From positions 3,932,001 to 3,996,000 of the forward strand of contig NC_070567.1 of the NCBI RefSeq assembly GCF_026914185.1: 64,000 nucleotides of DNA, written 5' to 3'. This document shows positions 10,512 to 21,890 of this stretch, one piece after another (the first letter of the stretch is position 1; every line of letters begins with the position of its first letter). A program made the translations under genes and the position numbers. Below the pieces are notes generated by a model that saw only the letters and a program-made list of their open reading frames with translations, searched no databases and was not told the DNA's origin. Source of the DNA: Puccinia triticina. Its lineage: Eukaryota > Basidiomycota > Pucciniomycetes > Pucciniales > Pucciniaceae.

Positions 10512-11800
10512 CAAGCGCGACTTCCCTGTTGTTAGCAACACATTTTCTTTGTTGCTGTATTCCATCAAGAAAAGCCCATTTTTTCCAAGATTTCATTCTT
10601 ACCCAGAAAGCTCGCCTTCGCGTATGATGGTTATACTCTAGTGAGACGTACTGCTATAACCTGTGCAAGTTAGTTTCAGAGAGGATCTCTGACGTGCGGG
10701 AGAAAAGTCCAAGCTGCATAATAGGGCCTTGATGAACCTCGTGTGCTTGCAACCTCTTGCAACTTGCCTTCCAATCTTTTGAATTCATTTTGAAGGTCTA
10801 ATTTCACACAAGCGGTTCGCCTTGAGGGCCTGAGATAACCGCGCCCTTGTGAAGCAGATGTTTCAAGTTAAGTTTTGAAGGAAAGCTAATTTTCAGCGTT
10901 TGTGTAAGGTAGTCTAGTTGTGGTAGTTGGAGTATAAACTTAACGGGAGACTTTATTCATCAGCGGATGAATTGTATGTTCTGGCACAACGCATTTCCCT
11001 TTCTGATCCCTCTGGCCCGGGGGAAGGACGTCGCAAGCTACACAGTCCTACCCCCGCGGTCAGGCTTAGAACCCAATTGAAAAGATAGAATCTCTCTCTC
11101 AGCTCTAAACGGTCGACTTGGAGGGCTAAGATTGGCACTCAGCCACCTGCAATGGAGTAGCAAAGGGCCCGTCAAACAAGCGAGACCTCTCTGGCGGAGA
11201 GAAATCGCTATAGGTGTAGACATCGACATCATCAAATTAAAGTCTCTCGGCTCCCTACATATTTGACTATTTCCTTCATCGCGACTTCATCATAGCCAGT
11301 CCAGCATGTGATCGAAGCTTGGGCGAGACATGTCCCCTTCACGACAAGAAGGCAATATGCGGATTTGATGATAAGCCTTCATCCACATAGAGACACAGCT
11401 CGGCTGTTTGCTTACTAGACGCCGGTGAATCGCGCACGTTTCCCCGCGGGGTGGCAGGCGCCAGCTTCCCTTGCGGGCCTCGGCCAATATACATGACTTC
11501 TCCAACTAGGGAGAGTGCTTCAATCGATTTACGCGCCATGTCATTCATCATCCCCCTTCTCGCCAAGGATGGCCGCTTGGCTCCGCTTGGTCATCGCGAC
11601 TTGCCAGCTTTGCCGACGTTTTTTTGGCAGTAACCTCTTCCTTATCCAGCCCACTGGGCGGCGTATTCGCGCGCAGAATGAGCCTGGCCCACCGGCTTTC
11701 CGACGCGGTGTTAGGTATCGACATGCCCGCCGAGTTGCGTTGAAAGTTTTTGCGACTGTATCCGCTGCTATCCCGATCACCACGATTGAGCAGGCAGACA
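10512..11800. other. Intergenic, nothing recognisable
   Basis: Several short frames overlap on both strands without splice-compatible continuity or family resemblance. The distal 0.3 kb is the promoter region of the next gene. Confidence 0.4.
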
Positions 11801-11805
11801 ATTGG

Positions 11806-11814
11806 TATATATAA
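11806..11814 (+). promoter_or_regulatory. TATA box for the small secreted protein gene
   Basis: TATATATAA about 160 bp before the ATG at 11973. A C-rich, CACC-containing leader follows at 11835-11925. Confidence 0.6.
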
Positions 11815-11972
11815 GTGATGGCCAGGTCTCCTCTTCATCTTCACCCAAGCACCTCCCACGAAAATCTTCAACGACGCAACTGCAATCACCATTCCTCACC
11901 AAAACCGACTCGAACCTGTCAAAACAGTAACTTATCCGGCCCTTTCTATTTAACTTTCGAACCTATCGCAAA

Positions 11973-12516
11973 ATGAAGTTCACCATTTGCATTGCTGCCC
12001 TTGCCTTTGCAAGCGGTAAGCTACCTGTTTCCCGTATCTCTGTAACCATGACGAGAAACTTGACTGACAGACAATTATTCCCGATACCTTTCATTCGCAT
12101 GCCACTCCAGGTGCCCTCGCTGCCGAAGCCGATGCAAACAAAGGGTAAGCTCCACCCTCATTCTAGTGCAGCGCAATTGCTGAACCAATACCGTTTTTGA
12201 ATTCCGTGTTGCAGTGCCGCCGCTGCCGGCCAAGCTGCCCCAGCAGGCCAAGCCGCTCCTGCCGGCCAAGCTGCTCCAGCCGGACAAGCAGCTCATGCCG
12301 CTGGTGCCGCCGGACAGTTCTACCCCTATGGAGGTGGCCCTTACGGGAACTTTTACGGCGGCTACCCTTACGGTCCCTATGGCGGCTACCCATACGGTGG
12401 ATACCCATACGGTCCTTACGGTTAGTAAGATCCTCTTCCGATCGCTCTTTCTTATGTCACTGACGCGCTCCTGTTTATTCAACCTTAAACCAATAAATCT
12501 AGGCTACCGATTTTAA
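11973..12516 (+). CDS. Small secreted AGQAAP / PYGGY repeat protein
   Basis: Exons 11973-12015, 12111-12144, 12215-12420 and 12503-12516 join in frame; the introns have GTAAG, GTAAG and GTTAG donors. The product, about 98 aa, has a signal peptide (KFTICIAALAFASGALA), then four AGQAAP units, then a Tyr/Gly/Pro tail built of PYGG and GYPYG units. If the last intron is not removed, the protein stops at TAG 12423-12425, four residues earlier. Low-complexity Gly/Tyr secreted proteins are often wall-associated or adhesive, or are listed as effectors; the sequence itself proves only secretion and repetition. No Cys occurs after the signal peptide. The compact gene and strong TATA box suggest high expression. 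Confidence 0.75.
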
Positions 12517-13238
12517 AGATAGAAGCTGTCCCACTTGATTTACTGCACGGATTAAAACCGTTGCTTATATCTAAGTAACGATTAATCATAATTACTCACC
12601 CTATTTTACTCCATCCTGCAATCAAGTTTCCCAGTGATTATATTTTACGTCCTTGCTGTTTGGCGCAAAGCCTCTTTGCTGGAGAGATTATATTGTGCTT
12701 ACCATTCAAATCACGTTCGACGTGGTTGTATTTGTGCATTTCTACGGCGCGCACATTTCTGCTGGCTGTCCTGTTCTTTGGTATATCCGTGAAAACTGGG
12801 TAATCAAACTGGCTTGATGGTGGCATCATCTCTACGCACGCTCGATGAGAACAAGGTACTGGAAAATCGGTGTGAGATGTGCGCTACGTCGTCAGCAATG
12901 CCAACATTTATCCCACATTGGCTTCAGGGCCCGAGTCGATCTCGTCGATTGAACTGCCTTCACGGGTAGGTTAAATTTCATTTTTCTCTGTGGCGTGATC
13001 AAGTCCATGGAATTGAAATAATTCAAGTAGTTACGCAATAATTTTTTTGATTGTTTCTGCGGGGATGATGTTATTTGCAGTTGGCCCAGCTCTGGTCAAT
13101 CAGGCAATCGACTGGATGTCATGTATTATCCTTGCAATTGAAAAGTAGATGAGAACAGACAGGTGGAAAGGAAAAGCTCATCGAGCGCGCAATGGAAGAA
13201 TAGATGAAAGCCGATTGGCGGAAAACAAAAACTCATGA
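12517..13238. other. Intergenic, no gene seen
   Basis: AT-rich spacer between two gene ends (the plus-strand repeat protein and the minus-strand Cys-rich protein). No open frame has support. Confidence 0.5.
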
Positions 13239-14125
13239 TCAAGCACAAGTGAAGTATTTCCCTGGAATAACGACCGGGCAGCCACGAACATCGTTTGAAA
13301 GATCGCAGTCGAAGCTTTATTTTTGAGGCAGAAAGTTATAATTGTAAAAATGGTCTCAGAACTAGACTGAACAATGCTGAGAATTGACAACATGACTTAC
13401 GGGTTCTGACAACATCGAATGCAAGCCCGCTTGGCCGAGGGTTCAATCAATTGAACATAGGCATGGTATCTGTGTAAGTAAGTCGTATTTCATGAGGAAA
13501 ATCAATGCTCGTTAAAACGTCACTTGCAAAAGGCACCAACTTACGGGGAGCAGAAGCTGTTAGCAGGGTTACCCCGGCCGCCCTCCCCACCGTTTGAGTC
13601 GTATTGACCACCGTCGTCGTCTGGCCTGAGTCTGAATCAGAAAAGCAAACCATGAAGTCAAATCATTATCAGTAACGGGATGAAAAATAGTTTTGTTTGA
13701 AGTTAAGTTCATATGCGTGGTGAGAGGAAAGGCTTACCGATCGCAGCTGTTGACATTGATGCATCCCGTCATCTATTTTAGTCCATAAAAGCCAGGTCGT
13801 AAGTTTATTGTAGTCTCGAAAGGAAATTTAACAAATCAACCTGGATGACTCCATCCTTTGGCCGTGAAACTTCAACATCCGTCCAAAAAGGGCCATTGAA
13901 GACTCCGGCGGAAGGAGAGGTTTTGCGATCGGGATTTTGGCACCAGACTGCTTCACCGCCAGGCTTTTCGGAGTCCCCAATTGTGGTGAACGGTTCCTTT
14001 GGAACGACCAAGCAGAAATCATCCCTCGAATTGATTTTGACTTGCAAAGCTTCATCCTGCTGTATTGATTGAGATGTTGCGAGGAAAAAAACAAGAAGTA
14101 GGAAATGTTGGCATATCACATTCAT
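13239..14125 (-). CDS. Cys-containing secreted protein, tandem paralog A
   Basis: Five exons on the minus strand: 14125-13841, 13772-13738, 13631-13545, 13469-13401 and 13314-13239. They give a continuous 183-aa product. It has a signal peptide (FLLLVFFLATSQS), an N-terminal domain with DDFCLVVP and AVWCQNP, then MTGCINVNSC, a DDDGGQYDSNGGEGGRGNPANSFC motif region, YVQLIEPSAKRACIRCC and a C-terminal PVVIPGKYFTCA. Eleven or so Cys residues are arranged to form disulfides. I recognise this layout from basidiomycete secreted proteins but cannot name a function. The ATG at 14125 is chosen over the one at 14173 because it begins the hydrophobic signal segment. The gene at 15858-16769 is a close paralog with identical exon lengths for exons 2-4. 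Confidence 0.8.
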
Positions 14126-15857
14126 TTTTGCTGGGACGTATTCAATGACAATTGAGTGCTTGAAACAATGCAAACAAAGTGTTCAAGTGATTAATTAGTT
14201 ATTTTGAACTCAAGTTTTGGCAAATTCATAGATTCAGATCAATCCCACTCACATCAGTTTCACGGACGTTGATTAGAATGAAATTCAGATAATAGCTGTT
14301 GCAGCGGGGGGATTGTTTCTGTTAAATTGTTCTTGTATATAAGGGATGAAAGTAACGGGAATGTCTGCAAGTAGCAAGAATGATTGATGTGGCAGCTGTC
14401 GATGGAAGCTCAGGGTGTGGGATCTTTATAGCTTTGGACGTTGGATGGATGGGCATAGTGATTCGCAAGGGTGTCGTGATGGCCGGTGGGGCATACAATC
14501 CACAAAGAGGCTAGCAATTTTCCCTGCCTCCCGGTCTCCATATGAAACTTTCGCGTTCAGGCAGAAGACATTCAGTAACAGGACAGTCGAGGCTGTGACT
14601 TGGTGGAAGTTGGTCAAGGCGAGATGGTCTGAGAACCGAAAGGCACTGCACAACGTACATATCAAAATAATCATGCACACTTGAAACACAGTACTGCTGA
14701 AGTGTGATCTGGGCGCGTTGCGCTTGAAGTAGACTAGCGGGCGGAGCAGTGCAGTCAAATTGAAACAGGCCGGTGCCCAATCACGCGGTCACCCTCGTCT
14801 CAGTGTGTCGAGGTACATAAAGGATCTCTCCACCCAGAATCCATATCGCCCATCTCAGATTCCGCTGCTATGTGGAGGAGTGATGATGGGAACAAAGGAG
14901 AATTTGCTCAGCCGGAGTCGCCGAGCTGAGATTTTCTAGCAGACCTACCACACATGGTTCTCCGCCTCCGTCCCAGCATCCAAATGGAAAAACACCGCAC
15001 GCGCTGCTGGCAAACAACGCGCTTGATGGCTTCCTGTCAAATCTTGGACTCCTGATTATTTCAGTGCGGAGAGTACACAGCTTGCTTACATAGCCTTGAA
15101 TCCGACTCCGGATGCGTTCGCGGACTGCCAGACCGGCCGTAAGGGCCAACAGAACATGTGTTCAAGCACTTGTACTTTACATATTTACAAACTTGTTTCG
15201 GCTAGATCGAGAAATCTTGCAAGGCAGGCCATTGACAAAGATTTTTAGTCTGATGAATTCTTTTCCATCGAAACATATTTCAGTACGCGCTGCAGTGCTA
15301 CATCGTCACTTCGTCTTGGTTTGGTTTTCGGTTTTGTGTCAATTAAAAGCAACAAAGCCTTATACATGGCAATGCAAAGCATCCTTCTGCCAATGTCAAA
15401 TGAAGCAATCCTTTTCTTACTTTATAGGATCTTCAGTATGAATTGAAAAAATTGTGGGCATGAGATAGAATAAGCCTGAGGTTGAATGATCACTCTGAAT
15501 GGAGTCAATCTAAATTAGAAATTCCACCCATCAGATTTTTACACACTTGCACTCAAAGATGGATAAAAGCTCAAACTAATCTTGGGGAACAGAATTAGCA
15601 GCAGTAGCAAGTATTTACTCGAAGTCATAGTTTTCCTGTCCAAGCCTGTCCAAGCCTGTTAAATCTTTGGTTTTGTAATTACTTTCATCAAAAAGGAATC
15701 CACGTGGTTTTTGGGTGGCCTTAGAAGAAGAGCTCTCAGGGTTAGAAGTTGGAATAGACATAGCTCTGATTATTAGTGTAAAAATTTCAGGCCGTCATAT
15801 AGTATCACCCAGACGTCCGGTCATTAAAGACTGTAATTGGCGCGAAGGGTGAGCTAA
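14126..15857. other. Spacer between the two paralogs
   Basis: No gene is supported. The part at 14370-14780 resembles the region upstream of paralog B (17000-17450): both contain GGACAGTCG next to TTCAGGCAGAA, so the duplicated unit included upstream DNA. Confidence 0.45.
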
Positions 15858-16769
15858 TCATGAACCACAATTGAAGTATTTTCCTGGAATGACGACAGGA
15901 CAGCCTGCAAGGGGGTCCTTCGAAAGATCGCAGTCGGAGCTTCATTTTTGACGCGGTTTTAGAGGTGGAAATTGAATCATAGAAAGCACTTTAGAACTAG
16001 AGGAAACAGTTCCGTATGTACAAGCAAAACAACTCACGAGTTTTGGCAACACCGAATACAAGCCCGCTTGGCCAAGGGTTCAATCAATTCCACATACGCA
16101 CGGTAGCTGTGTAAATAATTTGCATTCCATGGCAGAAATCAATTCCAAAGAAAAAGCCTCCCTTGATGCTTATGTACTCCAACTTACGGATCGCAGAAGC
16201 TGTTGGCGGGGTTCCCTTGGCCACCGCTCCGACCGTCTGAGTAATATCGACCACCATCATCATTCGGCTTGAGTCTGGACCAGGAAAGGAAACCATGAGA
16301 TCAAATCAGCATTAGTAATACGGGTTAGAGATGGCTCGCCAAGTTAGATTTCTTGGGTATGGTGAAATCAAAGGCTAACCGATTAGAACTGTTGACATCG
16401 ATGCATCCGGTCATCTGTTAACGCATAATTAGAACAAGGTAAGACATCATGCTACACTCGAAAGAAATTGGACAATCGAACCTGGATAACTCCAGCCTTG
16501 GGCCGAGAAATTTCAACATCGGACCAAAATGGGCTATTGAAGATTCCAGCAGAAGGAGAGGTTTTTGCACTGGGACTTTGACACCAGACGGCCTGACCCC
16601 CTGGCTTTTCAGAGTCCACAATCTTGGTGTAAGGGGCCTTAGGAACGACCAAACAGAAATCATCTTTCGTGTTGATTTTGACTTTCAGAGGTTCATCCTG
16701 CTGTATTGATAGTGATATTGCGAGCAAGCAAACAAAGGGTAAAAAACGTTGGCAATAAATCCAATCCAT
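15858..16769 (-). CDS. Cys-containing secreted protein, tandem paralog B
   Basis: Exons 16769-16482, 16414-16380, 16274-16188, 16106-16038 and 15939-15858 encode 186 aa. Exons 2, 3 and 4 are 35, 87 and 69 nt, exactly as in paralog A, and the intron phases are the same. There is a signal peptide (FLPFVCLLAISLS), then DDFCLVVPKAPYTKI, AVWCQSP, MTGCIDVNSSN, NPANSFCD, RACIRCCQN and GCPVVIPGKYFNCGS. It differs from A in losing the Cys of NSC (now NSS) and in a changed YDSNGG (now YYSDGR). The paralogs are about 2.6 kb apart, same strand, pointing to tandem duplication. Role unknown; extracellular by the signal peptide. Confidence 0.8.
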
Positions 16770-17864
16770 ATTTCTGGTTTTCCATTACAATTAAATGGTT
16801 GCATCAGATGGAAAAAAATGATTAGTCATGTTGAACGCAAGCTCGGACAATTCGTAATATTAGCGCTTACTCACAAAACTTGCGGCGGGAATTCTTCCAG
16901 TATACAGATAGATATAAAGCTTTTGTGACGATTTTCTCTCTCTTTGTTAGATTGCTTCTTGCAGGGTTGAAAGTAAGTTCAAGGTGCGTGGGTATGGGTG
17001 GCACGCCGGGTTTTTGAGGGATATGGGAGCCTGGTACCCAGGTACGAGAACGTGGGTGTTTTTCTTCAGAGGTTGAGACCGGGTGGTTAAACTAATCTAC
17101 ACGGGCGCAATGATTGATTTATAAACCTTCTGCATTCAGGCAGAAAGAACCCATTGCGGAGGACAGTCGGAGCAGGGATCTGGAGAGTCAGGGAGAGATG
17201 ATGTCAGAACCAAAATGGGATTGTATAACACATCGAAAGAATATGTAAAAAAATATGTGCTCCGCAAATGACATCAGTTATGTACTACAAACACCTTGAA
17301 GTCAGATCCGGGCGCGGGTGGTATTATAGTCGGGGAAAAGGGTTGATCGGACTTCATTCTAGCCTGCTTGAACGCTGGAGGAGCGGTGTCACAAGGAACA
17401 CCCAATGTCCTCCAATGTCGCAGCATTGTACTCTTTATTGAGTGGTGAGATAGCACTACGGGCGGGAAAATGGCCTTGGCAAAGAGCTCCAGCCTGCGAC
17501 GAAAGATGGAACAGGATCTGAGACCTAGTTTTTTGGGGCAAATGGGCTGCTCACTCCGCTCTGTACATTTGAAAACGGAACAGGGTTATCAGCATCAACA
17601 AGCAACGACAACCAGAAACAGGTAGAAAAGGGGTTCACAGTGGGGTGCGACCAACGATGACTCCGTGTACGATTTCATGGAGCAGTCGACAAAGTGAAGT
17701 CTGGATCATTGAGAGTTTCTGTGTGACGGATGCCGCGGGATCCGAGCCCGGATAACGCTCTTGTCACGCGAACGGACAATGTAACCGTCGGGTCAGGGGT
17801 TTCTCAGCACTCCTTCCGGTTTGCTTTTGTTCGTCTCCCACCTCACCCTGATTCCTACAAAACC
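16770..17864. other. Intergenic; divergent promoter region
   Basis: No gene is supported. The region separates the minus-strand paralog B from the plus-strand RING gene, so it must hold both promoters. An open frame continues upstream of the RING start to 17730. Confidence 0.4.
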
Positions 17865-18771
17865 ATGGCAGATCCGAGCTCTCCACCTTCCCCCAAGATC
17901 GATGTATCGCAAGTACCAGACACCGGAGAAGCGGGACCATTTGACAACACGATCACTATTTCTCAGCAACCCGTCGAACATTCATCAGACACCCCTCAGC
18001 CAACAAAACGTGCAAGCTCGACCGAGGAAATTCCTGTCGATACAGAACTAATAAGGTCTCCTGAGAAGCGTGCTCGTGAAAACGATGAGCAGGACAAGCT
18101 GGATAATCGGCCACTCAAGATCAAAGCCCCCAGTTCTCAAAGTCCTAAACCTCGTAAACCATCTGAAACTCAAAGTCCTAAATCTCGCAAACCATTTGAA
18201 ACACAAACCGCTGCACCTAGCGGCCCATCTCAAAGCACAAAAACCAATGAGCCAGAAACCACAAAAAATGAAGACTTAGATTCCCAATCGCTTGGAAACT
18301 TGACTTGCGCAATCTGTCTCAGCGCGCCTTCGCCCGCAGTCGTCACAAAGTAAGAGCAAACAACACCGTAGATCTCAAGTTTGATTGAAGGAAGAGAAAC
18401 TCATGCTTTCTTTGTTTGTCTGTTTTTGTGGGACTCTTTTGATGCAATTCCGATTGGACTCAAACCGAACGACGACAGATGTGGACATGTGACGTGTGGT
18501 GAATGTTTAGCATCCTCAATTGTCTCTCAAAACAACAGCTCATTTGGCGGACTTCCGCCGTTTTTACAACCAGCTGCAAACCAAATTAACAATGGAAAGT
18601 GAGTCAAACAATCTCCTAGTCCTCATCAATCCTGATCTTATCTCCCTCTCTCTTATGCTCTTCCTTTTCTCGTTTCTCCCCAGGTGCCCGGTTTGTCGGG
18701 CCTCCTTACTTGGCGGATGGGGCACCGCCATGAGAGGAGCGATCTTGAAAATGGGCAAAGCATCTTCATGA
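17865..18771 (+). CDS. C3HC4 RING-finger protein, probable E3 ubiquitin ligase
   Basis: Three exons (17865-18349, 18479-18598, 18684-18771) encode 230 aa. The first 140 residues are Ser/Pro/Lys-rich and look disordered, with SPEKRAREN as a likely nuclear signal and two near-identical SQSPKPRKPSET-type repeats. The C-terminus is a RING: CAIC, then KCGHVTCGEC, then KCPVC, with an unusually long insertion (about 30 residues) before the last Cys pair. Both introns split Lys codons inside the RING. Short nuclear proteins with a disordered N-terminus and a C-terminal RING include the SUMO-targeted ligases (Slx8/RNF4), but no clear SUMO-interacting motif was identified, so that is only a possibility. 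The ATG at 17865 has a better context (AAACCATGG) than the in-frame ATG at 17730. Confidence 0.8.
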
Positions 18772-19918
18772 GCGGCCTCAAACCGCTATACCCATTTTGA
18801 AACTCATTCCTTTGTGAACAATGTCACTCCTAACTGTAGATTACATCACGCTTTTATATTTGAGCTCCCAATCATCCCCAACATCATCTCGGGCTTCTTT
18901 CCTCTTCATGTAACTAGCCTTTCTTGGTAATTGACATTATTTGTGTTTGTGGACTCATGTTGCGGCGCACGTGGAATTTCGGCCGCCATTCTCAACTAAT
19001 CACATCAGGAAAATCGGTTCGTCGGGGTCGTTGCTACCACACGGACACTTTGGCAACTCACTTTCTCCCTTTTCAGTGTTGAAGCCCAGGGAAAAAAAGA
19101 GAAGAAAAGAAGGAACAGCAAGATATGGAATAACAAATGCAGAGCTTGTAGAGGTATTCGAGATCTCATAAAAATAGCTGAGCTCATCCGCACATCATTT
19201 TTTACCTGATAAAAACCTGAAGGATCCTTATTGCAAGTCAGAACCAGCCGCACGTCCAATTCTGTCTAATGTCACCTTACGTACCTGAGCTTAGGCTGAT
19301 ATCATTTCAGGAAACAACGGCGCCGAAACTTAACGACTATGACGATGAAGAGGAAAGCCTTCACGGCATGTTGTCAAGCGGTCTTTTTCTCTCTTCAGAA
19401 TCACATGGACATCTATCCGCAGGGCGATTTCCGACGCGTCCGGGTCAGACGATCCGGCTCCAGTCCAGAGACTCTTCTACAACAACACTGTTGAAAGACC
19501 CTACATGCAGAGAGTGCGGTATTTTTTCAAAAATTGTACGACATCGCACCATCGAAGCACTATTTGGGGAAAGACACTTGGTTGCAAAACGTGTTTTTTG
19601 GGTACAGAGGTGCGTCTCCACCAGCTCCTAGATTGCTATGCTGATGGTAAGGTCAATAGGTATGTACATAAGCATAACGCGAAGTCGGCGTCGGTGAAGC
19701 CAAACCTGATGTGAGTACCAAATCAGTTACAAGTTTCAATATATAAGGGCACCCACCTCTGTTTTCGGTCCTACCATGTTAAGTTTATGACCACGTTTAG
19801 GACGTTCTGGCTTTCTCCCGACGGAAAATTTTACTAGACTCGAGCAGGAGATTTTGGAAGACCCCTGGAAACACTAAAATCGGATACATCGTCTGGCTGC
19901 CCATAGATATTAGCAAAA
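18772..19918. other. Intergenic with an unassigned open frame
   Basis: A 120-codon plus-strand frame (19269-19631) contains CRECGIF and an acidic DYDDEEES stretch, and a second frame overlaps it. Neither shows a family match or clear splice continuity into the gene at 19919, though it could be a 5' exon of that gene. Confidence 0.35.
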
Positions 19919-21823
19919 ATGCTTCATTTTGGCCTTGGCGTCTGCATACTGACTCCCATCTATCTCGAGACCCTATGGATGATTTGTGACGCTTCAGAAC
20001 ACTTATCACGTGAGCCTTTTGACCTTAACCTACCGGCTTCTGTCGATATCGACCTGCCGGCGTCTCTCAATCACAAGCTGCCCTTGTCCATTGACTCCAG
20101 CTTTCCGCGGTCTGTTGATCTCGACGAGCGGCTTGTTTATCCCCAGAGTGATCCAGCTCCCGGCAATGTATTCTCCGACACATCTATTGAAGCGCAAGAC
20201 TTCACTCAGATGAACGTTGGCACTTCAATTTTACCAAGCCATCGGAGCTCTCAAGAGCAGTCATTATGCTGTGAAACTGGAAGAATTGACCAGTCTCCAA
20301 ATGCCCCACTTCTTCCCAATTCATTCTCTTACCCTTCCGACCGGGAGCCACTGATACAGCTTTGCGGAAGCCATCCAATTGTTTCGATAGGGGGCTCAAA
20401 ATATCCCCCAGGAACTTCCCAGGATACCGATTTTTTACCTTGTTTCCAAGATAGCCTGGAAAAAAGAAAACTACAACGTCACCCGCGTGCGGGTCTGATA
20501 GATGAAGGAATCGTCAAAAAGGAGTCAATTGATGTGCATACACGAATATCGCCCTTGCAAACGGAGAACAATGAATCACAATCTTTCAAAAAAGTAGGAG
20601 AAGCAAGCGTAAATTGTTTGAAGCGCCCTAGAACCCTCTTAGACCAAGCCGCAGTAGATCATAAAGCTTCGCATATGGCCATCAAGGTTAAATTAGAGCT
20701 TGATCAGCTCGAAGGCAAATCATTCAAGAAAACTGCTTGGCCTTCAACTTATTGTAAAATACAGGGTTCATCCATCCAGAAAGAACCATCAAAGATTACA
20801 GGACTACATCCAATTACGAAAACCAAGAATCAGATGCAGATGCTCAGAAATAAAATTGATAGAGATTTACTCACAGAGACCTTAAATAAAAGTAACCCGA
20901 TTCCTTCAGAATTTCACAATGCTGCTTTGTTGGAAAGACACAGATATATGGATGTGCAAGGGGCTCCCCAAGTAGGTTCTAACAACATCAATATACTACC
21001 TCAGAAGAAAAATCTAGAGCTGGTTGATATACTCCGTTTTGATGAGGATGTCTTCCTTGGAAATCTGAAGAACAACTTATCTACACAACATCAAACCAGA
21101 TTGAGACCATTAGCATCATTTGTGATATCAATATCTGCAAAAAATCAACCTGAGCTGACACCAGTATATTTCTACAGCACTTTCTGTCATTTTACTACAA
21201 TTCTACCAACTTTACAAGAAGATATAGATACAGGACTTATCAAACCAAGTCTATCTACCTCATCATCACCAAGGCCATATGCTACGTTTGACAAGTTGAT
21301 TGCCCAGAAGTCTCTCTGGTTTCAATTTTGGAATGAAAAAACTGGAATGAATCTTGAACACATTGAATTTAAGGGGACAAATCTTCAAACACGGATGAGA
21401 GCTAAAGCCAAATTTACTATGCTTTTATTTTACATTGATACCATTAGTACTATCCTCTGGAAATATCATCAAAATAAATCAGAGTTTTCTAACAACAATA
21501 ATTCACTCCTTAAACTAGCCATGAATATAATATATGAAGTTGATGCAAGCCAGTTTGAATCTTATAGTTTAAGAAGAAAACCATGTGGAAAGAACCATTT
21601 GAAACCTCCCAATACAGAGAAAAAATATTTCAGTCTTCCTAAGTTAATCTGGGATTGGATAACAACTTGTATCACTAGATATGGTAACAAAAAACTGTCT
21701 GATATCTTACTCTACAATGGAGATGGTTATTTTAACTCTATGACTCAAAGGGGATTCCATAAAGTTTGCTTTTACTCAATTGATCAATTGAACCATAGAT
21801 TGTCTACATATTATAAACAATAA
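19919..21823 (+). CDS. Lineage-specific 634-aa protein, unknown function
   Basis: A single uninterrupted frame. The first 30 residues are hydrophobic (MLHFGLGVCILTPIY and on) and could be a signal peptide or membrane anchor. Residues 35-70 repeat DLPAS/SVDID-like units. Residues 80-400 are low in order and contain basic clusters (EKRKLQRH, CLKRPRTLL) that could be nuclear signals. From about residue 430 the protein is compact and helical: SLWFQFWNEKTGMN, RMRAKAKFTMLLFYIDTI, then PKLIWDWITTCITRYG and a C-terminal QRGFHKVCFYSIDQLNHRL. A decayed copy of this C-terminal part lies 1.4 kb downstream, so it belongs to a repeat gene family. Base use shifts from GC-balanced (first 550 nt) to AT-rich (the rest). 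Codons before 19919 in frame include TAG, which sets the start unless an upstream exon exists. Confidence 0.65.
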   Translation: MLHFGLGVCILTPIYLETLWMICDASEHLSREPFDLNLPASVDIDLPASLNHKLPLSIDSSFPRSVDLDERLVYPQSDPAPGNVFSDTSIEAQDFTQMNVGTSILPSHRSSQEQSLCCETGRIDQSPNAPLLPNSFSYPSDREPLIQLCGSHPIVSIGGSKYPPGTSQDTDFLPCFQDSLEKRKLQRHPRAGLIDEGIVKKESIDVHTRISPLQTENNESQSFKKVGEASVNCLKRPRTLLDQAAVDHKASHMAIKVKLELDQLEGKSFKKTAWPSTYCKIQGSSIQKEPSKITGLHPITKTKNQMQMLRNKIDRDLLTETLNKSNPIPSEFHNAALLERHRYMDVQGAPQVGSNNINILPQKKNLELVDILRFDEDVFLGNLKNNLSTQHQTRLRPLASFVISISAKNQPELTPVYFYSTFCHFTTILPTLQEDIDTGLIKPSLSTSSSPRPYATFDKLIAQKSLWFQFWNEKTGMNLEHIEFKGTNLQTRMRAKAKFTMLLFYIDTISTILWKYHQNKSEFSNNNNSLLKLAMNIIYEVDASQFESYSLRRKPCGKNHLKPPNTEKKYFSLPKLIWDWITTCITRYGNKKLSDILLYNGDGYFNSMTQRGFHKVCFYSIDQLNHRLSTYYKQ

Positions 21824-21890
21824 TCAATTTATAACACCAAATTTCAAGTGCATCATTTGAAACATGTCTTTCCACCAGGAAAAAAAAATA

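Noticed and set aside
10953..11566. Overlapping minus-strand frames upstream of the repeat-protein gene
   Set aside because: Short, without splice continuity or family resemblance; likely promoter-region DNA.
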